The notes beneath the pieces are model-generated. The model ran no database searches and was not told where the DNA came from. It worked only from the letters and a program-made list of their open reading frames with translations. DNA of 64,000 nucleotides, taken from Desulfobulbus oligotrophicus. Lineage in GTDB: Bacteria > Desulfobacterota > Desulfobulbia > Desulfobulbales > Desulfobulbaceae. The stretch lies in assembly GCF_016446285.1 (NCBI RefSeq), contig NZ_CP054140.1, positions 663,501 through 727,500 on the forward strand, in the 5' to 3' direction. Positions 7,580 to 15,689 of the stretch are shown here, piece after piece (the first letter of the stretch is position 1; each line of letters starts with the position of its first letter). Made by a program: the position numbers and the translations under genes.

Positions 7580-8586
7580 CGGATACCGCGTCAGCCTACA
7601 ACCACTGGGAGGTACAGCCTCTCTCCATCCGACTCTCCGCTGGCGAGTTCGAGCAACGGGTTCCGCTCTCCCTGCGCGGCGACGTGGACGCTCCGGTCTT
7701 TGCCTCCAGCAATCCAGAGGTCGCTGAGATCGGGCCGGATGGCGTCATTCGCTGCGGCTGGACCATCGGCAACGCCGTGCTCATGGTTTGGAGATCCTCG
7801 GTCCGGGACAGCCTCCGTCATGTACTGGTGGAGGTTCGCGATCCGTCCTGGTTTGCCGACCACCCGGACTTTGCCAGCGGAGCATCGGTCTTCCTCAGCG
7901 GCACGGTAGTCAACGCCCTCAACACCAGCGGTGTCGGCAACGCGCTGATCGAATTCCGCCGCTCGGAAACCGGCCCGGCGGCGTTTCAGACCTTCGCCAA
8001 CGCCTATGGCCGGTTTGAGCTGTCCGTGCCCGAGGGATTCTATTACGTGGAGGTCACCGCGCCGGGATACATCGCCTGGCACGGCTGGGTGAACGCCGAC
8101 CCCAACACCTCCGGCGACATCCAGATCGTTCTCTCGCCCGAACTCGACGGCCAGGTCGCCCGCATCGTGTTGCAGTGGGGGCTCAACCCCCGGGATCTCG
8201 ATTCCCATCTCACCGGACCGACGCCATCGGGCGGCAGGTTCCATGTGTTCTATTCCCACACCATCGAAAACGAGGCGGCGGAATTGGACGTGGACGACAC
8301 CAGTTCCTACGGGCCGGAGACCATCACCATCCATCGGCTCATTCCCGGCGTCTACCGCTACGCGGTCCACGACTACACCAACCGCAACGCCAATCCGAGC
8401 ACCGGCCTGGCGCAGTCCGGAGCATCGGTGAAAGTGTTCCTGAGCGATGGCCGTGAGCAGACCTTCACCGTTCCCAATGCCCCGGGCACGGTCTGGACCG
8501 TGTTCGAAATAGACGGTGCGACCGGGACTGTGACGCCGGTCAACGCCATGAGCTATCAATCCCAACCCGCCAATGTCGGCATGTAA
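7576..8586 (+). CDS. Multi-domain tail protein: BIG2, carboxypeptidase-regulatory-like and YfaP-like (DUF2135) domains
   Basis: A 336-residue protein. Residues 1-95 are an Ig-like BIG2 domain paralogous to the preceding gene. Residues about 105-185 form a prealbumin-like fold (VFLSGTVVNALNTSGVGNAL, then GRFELSVPEGFYYVEVTAPGY) typical of carboxypeptidase regulatory domains. Residues about 190-320 (RIVLQWGLNPRDLDSHLTGP, GRFHVFYSHT, PGVYRYAVHDY) match the YfaP/DUF2135 beta-sandwich. All three are binding or structural modules without catalytic residues. Inside a baseplate operon this suggests an arm or surface-contact protein. Translational coupling with the previous gene supports joint assembly. 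Confidence 0.7.
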   Translation: MTDTASAYNHWEVQPLSIRLSAGEFEQRVPLSLRGDVDAPVFASSNPEVAEIGPDGVIRCGWTIGNAVLMVWRSSVRDSLRHVLVEVRDPSWFADHPDFASGASVFLSGTVVNALNTSGVGNALIEFRRSETGPAAFQTFANAYGRFELSVPEGFYYVEVTAPGYIAWHGWVNADPNTSGDIQIVLSPELDGQVARIVLQWGLNPRDLDSHLTGPTPSGGRFHVFYSHTIENEAAELDVDDTSSYGPETITIHRLIPGVYRYAVHDYTNRNANPSTGLAQSGASVKVFLSDGREQTFTVPNAPGTVWTVFEIDGATGTVTPVNAMSYQSQPANVGM

Positions 8587-8598
8587 TGGAGGTTGTCG

Positions 8599-9489
8599 AT
8601 GATTTCCGAAGAACCCGCCGACTTGCAGGCCACCATCGAACAAACCGATTCCGGCGAACAGCAGTATGTACTGCGGGCGCTCTGCGATCACCTGTCCGGC
8701 ATCCGTGAGGAGCTTTCCGGCATCCGCACGTTGCTGGAGGCCGGTCACGCCGCCTCGGAGGCGATGCGCGGCCAGGCCCAGGCCTATCTGGAAGCCCAGC
8801 AGGCCAGGACCCAGGAGTACCTGGAGCAGGTACAGATCGAGCCGGAGCCCGATTTTTATCCCTTTGTCGAACTGCCTGTGGGCACCGAACCCCGGGATCT
8901 GCCGGATGGCAACCGGCTCTTCACCTTGCCCGACGGCATGATCCTGCGGACCACGGACGACCAGCGCATCTGCGTTATCGACGGAGGAGAACAGCAGGTC
9001 ATCACTCCCGGACCCGGCACGGCAATCGAGGTCGCCCCGGGACGCCTTTACACCCTGGTCGAGTCCTATCTGCGCTCGACCCAGGAGGCAGCCGGTATCA
9101 GCGGACTGCCTGCCGGGATCGAGCCGACCGCAATGGGCGCGGAACGCTTCGCGGTGGTTCTGCCCGAGGGCATCCGCCTCGACGTCGATCACCGGGAGCG
9201 GTTCATCACCCTGATCAACCCGGCCGGACCTATCGACATCATCGGCATCGGCCGCATCGAGGGCATCGGCGAAACCATCGCTGTCCGTCTGCTCTCCGGG
9301 GGAGCCAAGGGATTCCAGTGCGGTCAGTCCGGCCACGGCGGGCTGATCGAGGTGGACGGCACCATCCACCTGGGGCTGAACAATGGCCTGGATCTGGTGG
9401 TCCGGTTCCAGGGAGAAGCCATTGACGACGGCACTTCGGAAAATGGCTGCTCGGGACAGTGCGGCCTCGACTGCGAGGAGCGTACCTGA
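8599..9489 (+). CDS. Uncharacterised baseplate-operon protein with N-terminal coiled coil and Cys-rich end
   Basis: A 296-residue protein of no recognised family. Residues about 20-85 are helical and probably coiled (LRALCDHLSGIREELSGIRT, then AQAYLEAQQARTQEYLEQ). The middle is beta-rich with repeated proline/glycine turns (VELPVGTEPRDLPDGNRLF, LPDGMILRTTDDQRICV). The last 16 residues hold a cysteine cluster, ENGCSGQCGLDCEERT, preceded by a CGQSGHGG segment. The ATG at 8599, eight bases after GGAGG, is preferred over the TTG two codons earlier. The gene overlaps gp25 by one base. A structural role in the baseplate is inferred from position alone. Confidence 0.55.
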   Translation: MISEEPADLQATIEQTDSGEQQYVLRALCDHLSGIREELSGIRTLLEAGHAASEAMRGQAQAYLEAQQARTQEYLEQVQIEPEPDFYPFVELPVGTEPRDLPDGNRLFTLPDGMILRTTDDQRICVIDGGEQQVITPGPGTAIEVAPGRLYTLVESYLRSTQEAAGISGLPAGIEPTAMGAERFAVVLPEGIRLDVDHRERFITLINPAGPIDIIGIGRIEGIGETIAVRLLSGGAKGFQCGQSGHGGLIEVDGTIHLGLNNGLDLVVRFQGEAIDDGTSENGCSGQCGLDCEERT

Positions 9490-10406
9490 TGAGCTACGAC
9501 TTTCTCGGCAAGGGGCTGCGTTACCCATTCCGGTTTCAGTCGCTATCCGGCGGCATCCAGGTATCGACCGCCACCTCGCGGGAGCACGAACACATCCGCG
9601 AAAGCATCCTGCAGATCCTCGGCACCCGAATCGGCGAACGGTTCATGAATCCGGAGTTCGGTTCCAGGCTGAAGGATCTGGTGTTCGAACAAAACGACGA
9701 GGTGCTCAAGGGCCTGCTGCGCCATTACGTGATCGACGCCATTAAGCGCTGGGAAAAGCGGGTGATCATCACGGAGGTACACTTCGACGACCGGCCGCTG
9801 AACATCGACGGCAACCTGCTGCTGGTGCATATCGCCTACCGGGTGATCCAGAGCCAGGTGGACGGCAACCTGGTCTATCCCTTCTACAGAGAAGACCCGA
9901 ACAATCCCGCGCCCAGCTATCCCCAGCCGGAGCCCGAGCCGGAACCGCCGCCGGTACGCAGCGTGCGCCTGTCGCCGGACGTGCGCTCGCTGTTCAATCT
10001 GCTCTGGTTCGACGCAGCCGAGATGAGCCCTGATCCAGATGATTCCTTCATCTGGCCAGCGGGAGAATACGAAGTCGCCTACATCGAGGGAGCCTATCAG
10101 GACCGCAACGGCAAGTGGATCGTCAGCGATCCGGGTGACAACCACGGCCATTACCTGACATTCGAGGGAGCGCCAGAAACGGAAGCGCCCCAGGCCGAGC
10201 ACGCCCTCTATCTGGCCGCGAGCGGTCTGGGCTTCGACACCCAGAGTCAGGCGGAAGACAACGCCGCTGGCACCGTTCACCGGATCACCACCCTGGAGCC
10301 GGGCCGCATCGGTCTGTTCTATTTCGAGGGCAAGAAGGAATCCCACTACCTCAACAACACCTCCGGGCAGCCCAATCCCGTCTGGCAACTGCGCGGCCCG
10401 CTCTGA
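9489..10406 (+). CDS. GPW/gp25 baseplate wedge protein with C-terminal extension
   Basis: A 305-residue protein. Residues 1-140 carry the gp25/gpW fold: GIQVSTATSREHEHIRESIL, LGTRIGERFMNPEFGSRL and LRHYVIDAIKRWEKRVIIT. These proteins nucleate sheath assembly at the baseplate and are usually about 110-140 residues. Here a proline/glutamate linker (SYPQPEPEPEPPP) leads to an extra domain of about 150 residues with aromatic strands and no recognised homology. The start lies in a TGATG junction with the previous gene. The extra domain may be an added binding or decoration module. Confidence 0.8.
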   Translation: MSYDFLGKGLRYPFRFQSLSGGIQVSTATSREHEHIRESILQILGTRIGERFMNPEFGSRLKDLVFEQNDEVLKGLLRHYVIDAIKRWEKRVIITEVHFDDRPLNIDGNLLLVHIAYRVIQSQVDGNLVYPFYREDPNNPAPSYPQPEPEPEPPPVRSVRLSPDVRSLFNLLWFDAAEMSPDPDDSFIWPAGEYEVAYIEGAYQDRNGKWIVSDPGDNHGHYLTFEGAPETEAPQAEHALYLAASGLGFDTQSQAEDNAAGTVHRITTLEPGRIGLFYFEGKKESHYLNNTSGQPNPVWQLRGPL

Positions 10407-10417
10407 GGCATCCCGCC

Positions 10418-10449
10418 TCCGACACATCCAGGTCCCTTCCGGTAAGTAA
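10418..10449 (+). repeat. Bipartite intergenic motif, copy 2
   Basis: TCCGACAC, ten bases, CTTCCGGTAAGTAA, identical in blocks and spacing to 3443-3474. It lies in the 99-base gap before the gpJ gene and is followed by AACCGCCG and GGAGAGACC. These are the two widest gaps in the first 15 kb of the tail block. Confidence 0.6.
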
Positions 10450-10505
10450 CCGGCGTGGCGAGAGCATCAGGCGCTCGCGCATAACCGCCGAAAAACGGAG
10501 AGACC

Positions 10506-11915
10506 ATGGGCCGCGCAAGCATCGGATACATCAACAAGGATTACGAATCGATCCGCCAGGATCTGTTGGCGAAGATCCCGCAGCTCACCGACCGCTGGAC
10601 CGATTTCAACCACTCCGATCTCGGCGTCGTCCTGCTCGATCTGTTCTGCGGCGTGGGCGACATGCTGGCCTACTACCTGGACGCCCAGGCGGCGGAGGCC
10701 TTTCTGCCCACGGCCCGCCAGCGCCAGAACGTCATCAACCTCTGCAAGCTCATCGGCTACCGGCTGGACTCGCCGGTGGCCTCCACCACCACGCTGCGTT
10801 TCCGGCTCTCCGTCCCGCTTGGCAAGGATCTGACCATTTCGGCGGGGACGGCCTGCCGCGCCTTGCTGAGTGACGGCGAGGCGGATTTCGAGACGGTCGA
10901 GGACGGCTTGATCCCGCGAGGCGTACTCTCGGTGGACATCCCGGCCCGGCAAGGCGTGCGCCGCACCGAGACCTTCACATCGACGGGGCTGCCATTCCAG
11001 CGCATCCGCCTGACCGGCGACGTCATCGCCCAGGGCACCATCACCGTTACGGTGGGGGAAGACGCCTGGAGCGAGGTCGATCATTTTCAGGACAGCCTGG
11101 CCGACAGCCGCCATTTCATGGCCGACCTGGATGCGCTCGACATCTCCACCCTGATTTTCGGCGACGGGCAAAGCGGCGCTATACCCACTCAGGGAAGTGC
11201 CATCACCGTCAGCTATCTGCAGACCATCGGAGACCAGGGCAATCTCGGCCCGAACCGGATCACCCAACTGCTGAGCCCGGTCTACCTCGACGGCGGCCAG
11301 GTTTCCCTGACCGTCACCAATCCTGTGCCCGCCACCGGCGGCGCTTCGCGGGAAGCCCTCGAACACGCCCGCCGACAGGCACCGGCGGAGCTGCGCAGTC
11401 TCTGGAAGGCCGTCACCCTGGAGGATTACCAGGCGCTCGCCGAGGGCTACCCCGGTGTCGCCAAGGCCAAGGTGCTCGACACCAATGCCTGTCAGAACAT
11501 CCGCTATTACAACGTCCACCTGGCCATCGCCCCCAATGGCGGCGGCATGCCCTCAGCGCTGCTCAAGCGGGACCTCGCCGAGTTTCTCGAACGCCGCAAG
11601 GTCATCACGGTCGAGATCACCCTGTTCGACCCGATCTACCGGCCCGTTTCCATCGACGCCGAGGTCTACATCTGGCCCGGTGAACCGCTGGAAAACGTGC
11701 GCAGCCGCATCGAAGCAGCGCTCACCGATTTCTTTTCCTTCGACGAGGTCTCCTTCGGGCAGACCATTCACTTCTCCGACCTGGTGGCGCTGATCGATGG
11801 CGTGCGCGGCGTCAGCCACATGCATCTCTACGCGCCGCAGCAGGACATTGAGCTGCGCCACGGCGAAATTCCGGTTCTCGGCAGTGTCAACCTCGATCTG
11901 CGGAGGGCCGGTTGA
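10506..11915 (+). CDS. Baseplate J-like protein (gpJ / gp47-like)
   Basis: A 469-residue protein with the baseplate J pattern: an N-terminal DFNHSDLGVVLLDLFCGVGDMLAYY-like segment, then SSFRLS-type strands, QTIGDQGNLGPNRIT, the conserved central GGASREALEHARRQAPAELR and AVTLEDYQALAEGYPGVAKAK, and a C-terminal IEAALTDFFSFDEVSFGQTI-type segment. Family members (P2 gpJ, Mu gp47, T4 gp6) build the wedge ring that triggers sheath contraction. The start is set by GGAGAGACC six bases upstream. The stop overlaps the gpI start by one base. Length is somewhat above P2 gpJ (about 300) and within the range of Mu gp47-like proteins. Confidence 0.9.
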   Translation: MGRASIGYINKDYESIRQDLLAKIPQLTDRWTDFNHSDLGVVLLDLFCGVGDMLAYYLDAQAAEAFLPTARQRQNVINLCKLIGYRLDSPVASTTTLRFRLSVPLGKDLTISAGTACRALLSDGEADFETVEDGLIPRGVLSVDIPARQGVRRTETFTSTGLPFQRIRLTGDVIAQGTITVTVGEDAWSEVDHFQDSLADSRHFMADLDALDISTLIFGDGQSGAIPTQGSAITVSYLQTIGDQGNLGPNRITQLLSPVYLDGGQVSLTVTNPVPATGGASREALEHARRQAPAELRSLWKAVTLEDYQALAEGYPGVAKAKVLDTNACQNIRYYNVHLAIAPNGGGMPSALLKRDLAEFLERRKVITVEITLFDPIYRPVSIDAEVYIWPGEPLENVRSRIEAALTDFFSFDEVSFGQTIHFSDLVALIDGVRGVSHMHLYAPQQDIELRHGEIPVLGSVNLDLRRAG

Positions 11916-13489
11916 TGTCGGATTGGTTCAAGGACAATCTGCTCGGCCTGCTGCCGCCGCTTTACGAGCACAACGACGAAGCCGGTGACCTGCGCACCTT
12001 TCTGAGCCTACCCGCCGGAACGCTCGACGAGCTCAAGCAGGCTATCGACGACTTCCCGACCATCTTCGACGTCGATCACTGCGACGAACGCTTTCTGCCG
12101 CTGCTGGCGAGACTGGTCGGCCTCGAAGTGGACGGCACCTGTTCGCCGGACTGCCAGCGCCGCCGCGTGCGGGAGGCGATCGAGATCTATCGCCGCAAGG
12201 GCACTATCCCGGCCATCGAACGCGACTTTGACGCGCTTGGTTGGCAGGGGGAACTGCAGGAGACCTTCCGTTCGGCTCTGCGCCTCAATGCCCGCTCCAG
12301 ACTCAGCAGCGCCAAGCTGCCTGGACTGGTGTTCAGCCTCGGCGTGTTTCGCGTGCTGTGCCTCAACCAGACCGAGGGGCTGCGCGACGCCCTGGTGTTT
12401 CACCACCCAGCTGGCACCCGCTGTTTCTGGCTCCAGTTTCTGCTCGAATGGATCGAAGGCGGCGCGATGCTCGACTTCGGGCATGCCAACGCGGTGCGCC
12501 GGATCGTGCTGGCGTTTCTCGACGAAACCTTCGTCCTCGGACGTTCCTCGCTCGGTTCCTGCCGTCATCTGACCAACAAGCAGAGAGTCTGGGAGCTGCT
12601 GCAGCTCACCAGCACCACGGAGATGATCCCGGAAATCGACCGGGCCGCCGTGAAGGTTTCCCGTTTTCACGGCCGCCAGAACCGGATGCGCCTGAACCAC
12701 AAGGCCCTCAATGACTGGCGGCTGCCGTACACCCGCGTCGGCGAAGATCGGGTTTCCTTCTGCACGCCCATCTACACCGGCCGAGACTTCGAAGGGGATG
12801 TGCTGGAAAGCGGCTTCGGGCTGGGCGAGAGCCACCTCAACCGCACATCGCTGACCCATGGCGAGACCGCGCTGCGCTACTGCTTCCGGCAGAAGGATTT
12901 CTTTTTCGACACGCAAGCGGAACCGGTCGAACGGGCGGAGGCCAAGTACGACCTGCGCCTGCCGCTGGAATCTCGTCACCGCCTCTGCTTCCAGCTTGGC
13001 CGTGCCAGGCTCAACGACGGTCTCGATCTCACCGCCAACCAGGGCGGCATCAGCAATCTGCTGCTCGCCTCCACCGCTGGCTGCGACGCGGACGTCACCC
13101 TGGCCGTCGACCGGATCGACCGATGGCGGCGGAGAGGGCCTGTGTTCCGGCTCAACGCGAACACCCTGAACACCCGGTATCTGAGCAATGCGAATCTGAC
13201 CGGCGAACGGGCCTCGCTTGAAGTCTACGTGGACACGGGCTCTCTCCAGCGCCATCGGGTCGAGACCATGAAGCTGGGCGCGAGCCCGCTCAACACCACC
13301 GGCCTGCGCCTCTCCGTTGATCGGACCCGCCCGATGCGCGTCAGCCGCATGCGCCTCAACCAGGCCGGATTCCGCTGGTCGCGGCCGTCCTACCGTTGGC
13401 TGTTCCGTCAGCAGGACCTGCACGCGCCCACGCAGGCCGGGTTCGAGGCCGCCACCAATAACTATCGCGCCACCCAGTGGCCCACCTGA
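11915..13489 (+). CDS. Tail protein I-like baseplate protein with long repeat-bearing C-terminus
   Basis: A 524-residue protein. Residues 1-200 match the gpI-type tail protein domain: LPPLYEHNDEAGDLRTFLS, FPTIFDVDHCDERFLPLLAR, RRRVREAIEIYRRKGTIPAI. P2 gpI is only about 176 residues. The remaining 300 residues contain irregularly spaced Leu-Asn units (RMRLNHKALN, SHLNRTSLT, RARLNDGLDLT, FRLNANTLNT, PLNTTGLRLS, MRLNQAGFRW), suggesting a beta-solenoid or repeated sandwich. gpI links the baseplate wedges to tail fibres, so the extension may be a fibre-attachment or structural arm. The start is in a TGATG overlap with gpJ. Confidence 0.75.
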   Translation: MSDWFKDNLLGLLPPLYEHNDEAGDLRTFLSLPAGTLDELKQAIDDFPTIFDVDHCDERFLPLLARLVGLEVDGTCSPDCQRRRVREAIEIYRRKGTIPAIERDFDALGWQGELQETFRSALRLNARSRLSSAKLPGLVFSLGVFRVLCLNQTEGLRDALVFHHPAGTRCFWLQFLLEWIEGGAMLDFGHANAVRRIVLAFLDETFVLGRSSLGSCRHLTNKQRVWELLQLTSTTEMIPEIDRAAVKVSRFHGRQNRMRLNHKALNDWRLPYTRVGEDRVSFCTPIYTGRDFEGDVLESGFGLGESHLNRTSLTHGETALRYCFRQKDFFFDTQAEPVERAEAKYDLRLPLESRHRLCFQLGRARLNDGLDLTANQGGISNLLLASTAGCDADVTLAVDRIDRWRRRGPVFRLNANTLNTRYLSNANLTGERASLEVYVDTGSLQRHRVETMKLGASPLNTTGLRLSVDRTRPMRVSRMRLNQAGFRWSRPSYRWLFRQQDLHAPTQAGFEAATNNYRATQWPT

Positions 13490-13499
13490 AGGAGAACCC

Positions 13500-14093
13500 A
13501 TGGCGATTCACCTCTATCTTGACGAAGCGCTGACCCAGCAGATTTCCGAGGGGGATTTCAGCCGCCCCGAGGCCGAGAGCTACAACGGCACCGACGGCGA
13601 CATCAAGGATCGGCAGCTCTACGTCGCCAACGAGCAGACGAGCCTCGCCTCGGCCATAGACGCGGCGCAGATCGCCATTCCATTGGCCGAACCGCGCTTT
13701 GCCGACGGCGAACTCATCATCATCGACGGCGAGCAGATGCTCGTCGAAAGCGGCGGCGGCACCGCCAATCTCACCGTGCAGCGGGGCGTGGCCAACACCG
13801 ATCCGGCCGCGCACGACGTCGGGACGACTGTCTATTCCGGCTACGACTACACCGGGCTGGTGCTCGATCCCATCGATGAAACCGGCACCGACGAAGCGGT
13901 CTGGTACCGCCTGGCCCTGACCCAGGCCGAACTCGACACCGCCACCCAGGGCGCACCGCTGAATCTCGGCGACAAGGCCTTTCAGCAGACGCTGTCTTTC
14001 TGGCGGCGCTGCACCGTGCTCCCGGGCACGCCGGTGCAAAACAAACTCGACATCAAGCTGCGCCTGACCGGCACGGAAAACCCGATTCTCTAA
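13500..14093 (+). CDS. Uncharacterised tail/fibre-region protein
   Basis: A 197-residue protein of no recognised family. It is acidic and beta-rich: MAIHLYLDEALTQQISEGDF, then ELIIIDGEQMLVESGGGTAN, VQRGVANTDPAAHDVGTTVY, and a WYRLALTQAEL segment. The LIxxDGExM...VxRGxxGT-like pattern occurs in several phage proteins that sit between gpI and the fibres. GGAGAACCC precedes the ATG at 13500. Position between gpI and the next tail protein suggests a fibre adaptor or baseplate decoration; no catalytic site is visible. Confidence 0.55.
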   Translation: MAIHLYLDEALTQQISEGDFSRPEAESYNGTDGDIKDRQLYVANEQTSLASAIDAAQIAIPLAEPRFADGELIIIDGEQMLVESGGGTANLTVQRGVANTDPAAHDVGTTVYSGYDYTGLVLDPIDETGTDEAVWYRLALTQAELDTATQGAPLNLGDKAFQQTLSFWRRCTVLPGTPVQNKLDIKLRLTGTENPIL

Positions 14094-14103
14094 GGAGGCC
14101 GCC

Positions 14104-15093
14104 ATGGCATACCAAAGCATTCAAGGACTCGCCCACGGTCGGCTCGACCTGCTCAATCAACTGCGGACCTTCCTGGTGACCACCACCGGCTGGACCCTGC
14201 ACGACGACCAGTCGGCCGACCCGCAGCCGTATTTCGTCTTCAAGTCGCACGGGGAATCCGGGGCCGAGGACGTCTATCTGCAGTTCCGTATCAGCACCAC
14301 CTCCGGGCGGATTCACGTCGCGGCATTCCAGTATTGGGACGCGGCCACCCACACCGGCGTCAACGAGGCGTCGCACACCAGTTACACCTACCTGCGGGTG
14401 GAGGACAGCGCCGACTTCATCTTCTGGCTGTTCGCCGATCTCGACCACGTCTTCGTGGTGACCAAGCTCATCTCCACCTACTACGGCCATTACAGCGGAT
14501 CGCTGAAACGGTTCTGGTCGGGGGCTGTCGCGCTCACACAGGCGGCGGTCACTGCAGGAAGCGGTGTGGTGCTTCAGGTCAACGACGCCACCGTAGTCAC
14601 ACCCGGACAAGACTATGTGATCAAGGACGACGCGGGCATCGAACGCGTACGAGTGAGCGCCATCGACACCGCCGTCACGCCAAACACCATCACCGTCGAA
14701 ACCCTCGTTCGGGATTACGCCTCGGGGGCCAAGATCGGCGAGGACCCGCAGCCGGTCATCAACAGTTACTACAACGCGCCGGGCACCTTCTACGCCGTGA
14801 ACAAGTTCGACGGCTGGACTTCCGCGTCCGGTCAGCAGGGTCGCTGCGGTGCGGCAAATGGCGGGCTCCAGGGCGAAACCGATCCGGAGATGCGCTACGG
14901 CACCACCATCCTCTTTCCCTGGCTCGCCTCGATGTCCGGCTCCGCCGCCTACCAGGAACTGCGCGGCGAACTCATCGAGATCTTCGCCGTGGGCGGCGGC
15001 AACGTCGCCTCTGAAGACACCATCCAGATCGGAACAGACAGCTACCGCGTGTTCAACCTGACCACCGGCGGCTGGTGCGCGGTGAAGGAGTAA
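14104..15093 (+). CDS. Uncharacterised tail structural protein
   Basis: A 329-residue protein. The N-terminal part (LLNQLRTFLVTTTGWTLHDD, then YFVFKSHGESGAEDVYLQFR) is a pattern seen in phage structural proteins of baseplate operons. The middle portion (about 145-220) looks like an inserted strand-rich module (VVLQVNDATVVTPGQDYVI). The ending (YQELRGELIEIFAVGGGN, RVFNLTTGGWCAVKE) returns to the first domain. AAGGAGGCC precedes the ATG. No enzymatic motif is seen. It probably forms part of the fibre or baseplate periphery. Confidence 0.55.
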   Translation: MAYQSIQGLAHGRLDLLNQLRTFLVTTTGWTLHDDQSADPQPYFVFKSHGESGAEDVYLQFRISTTSGRIHVAAFQYWDAATHTGVNEASHTSYTYLRVEDSADFIFWLFADLDHVFVVTKLISTYYGHYSGSLKRFWSGAVALTQAAVTAGSGVVLQVNDATVVTPGQDYVIKDDAGIERVRVSAIDTAVTPNTITVETLVRDYASGAKIGEDPQPVINSYYNAPGTFYAVNKFDGWTSASGQQGRCGAANGGLQGETDPEMRYGTTILFPWLASMSGSAAYQELRGELIEIFAVGGGNVASEDTIQIGTDSYRVFNLTTGGWCAVKE

Positions 15094-15097
15094 CGCC

Positions 15098-15229
15098 ATG
15101 GCAACGCATAGCGGAAAGCTCAAATTCGTCACCACGATCACCGGCCAGCGACGCCCGGAAACGCTCCTGTCCATGAACCGTGGCCAGGCTCTCAAGCTCT
15201 GCGGGAGGATTCGCCGTGGCCGTGCATAA
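15098..15229 (+). CDS. Possible 43-residue tail-operon protein, short paralogue of the next gene's N-terminus
   Basis: An ATG at 15098 follows GAAGGAGTAACGCC and opens a 43-codon frame ending inside the next gene. Its sequence FVTTITGQRRPETLLSM resembles the opening of the next protein (SITTRRGIRRPELLAIG), with similar spacing to a following Cys/Ser-Gly. It may be a genuine small protein or the remains of a truncated duplicate. Confidence 0.4.
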   Translation: MATHSGKLKFVTTITGQRRPETLLSMNRGQALKLCGRIRRGRA

Positions 15230-15677
15230 GGGACAACTGGCATCCATCACCACCCGCAGAGGCATCCGGCGGCCGGAACTGCTCGCCATCGGCGCAGCGC
15301 AACCCGGAGCGCTCTTCGAGCTGTTTTCCGGGGCACCGGCTAGGCGCACGGTGATGGTCCGGGCCGACAGCGCAGTACGGGTCGCCCATCGGCTCGAACG
15401 TCGGTCCGACCTCGCGCTTCGCGTGAACAACCACCTGAACCGGAACACCGACCTGTGGCTCATCATCCATGGACGTCTGGGCGTCGATGCCGACACGGCG
15501 GTGCGGGTGACGCGCCCCTGGCTGCGGAGCATCGACACCAGCGTCCGGACATCCGGCGCACACATCAGCCGATCCGACACCGTTCAGCGCATCGCGATCC
15601 CGGCCGGGCTGCTGGCCGACACGCGCCAGATCCTGTTCGCGGTGCTCATCGATCAAGACCACGAAATTCAGACCTAA
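15216..15677 (+). CDS. Repeat-containing small tail protein
   Basis: A 153-residue protein starting at GTG 15216, seven bases after GGGAGGA. The start overlaps the preceding small frame. Residues about 45-110 consist of roughly 16-residue units with the core D-x-A/T-V/L-R-V: RADSAVRVAH, RSDLALRVNN, RNTDLWLII, DADTAVRVTR, SIDTSVRTSG, RSDTVQRIA. The regular spacing suggests a small beta-solenoid or stacked fibre. It was not recognised as a known family. It sits between two tail proteins and is followed by AAAGGAGAACAGC and the next start. Confidence 0.55.
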   Translation: MAVHKGQLASITTRRGIRRPELLAIGAAQPGALFELFSGAPARRTVMVRADSAVRVAHRLERRSDLALRVNNHLNRNTDLWLIIHGRLGVDADTAVRVTRPWLRSIDTSVRTSGAHISRSDTVQRIAIPAGLLADTRQILFAVLIDQDHEIQT

Positions 15678-15689
15678 AGGAGAACAGCA

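Noticed and set aside
7591-9528. 645-codon minus-strand frame
   Set aside because: It covers three coupled plus-strand genes with clear domains; composition is that expected for an antisense frame in high-GC DNA.
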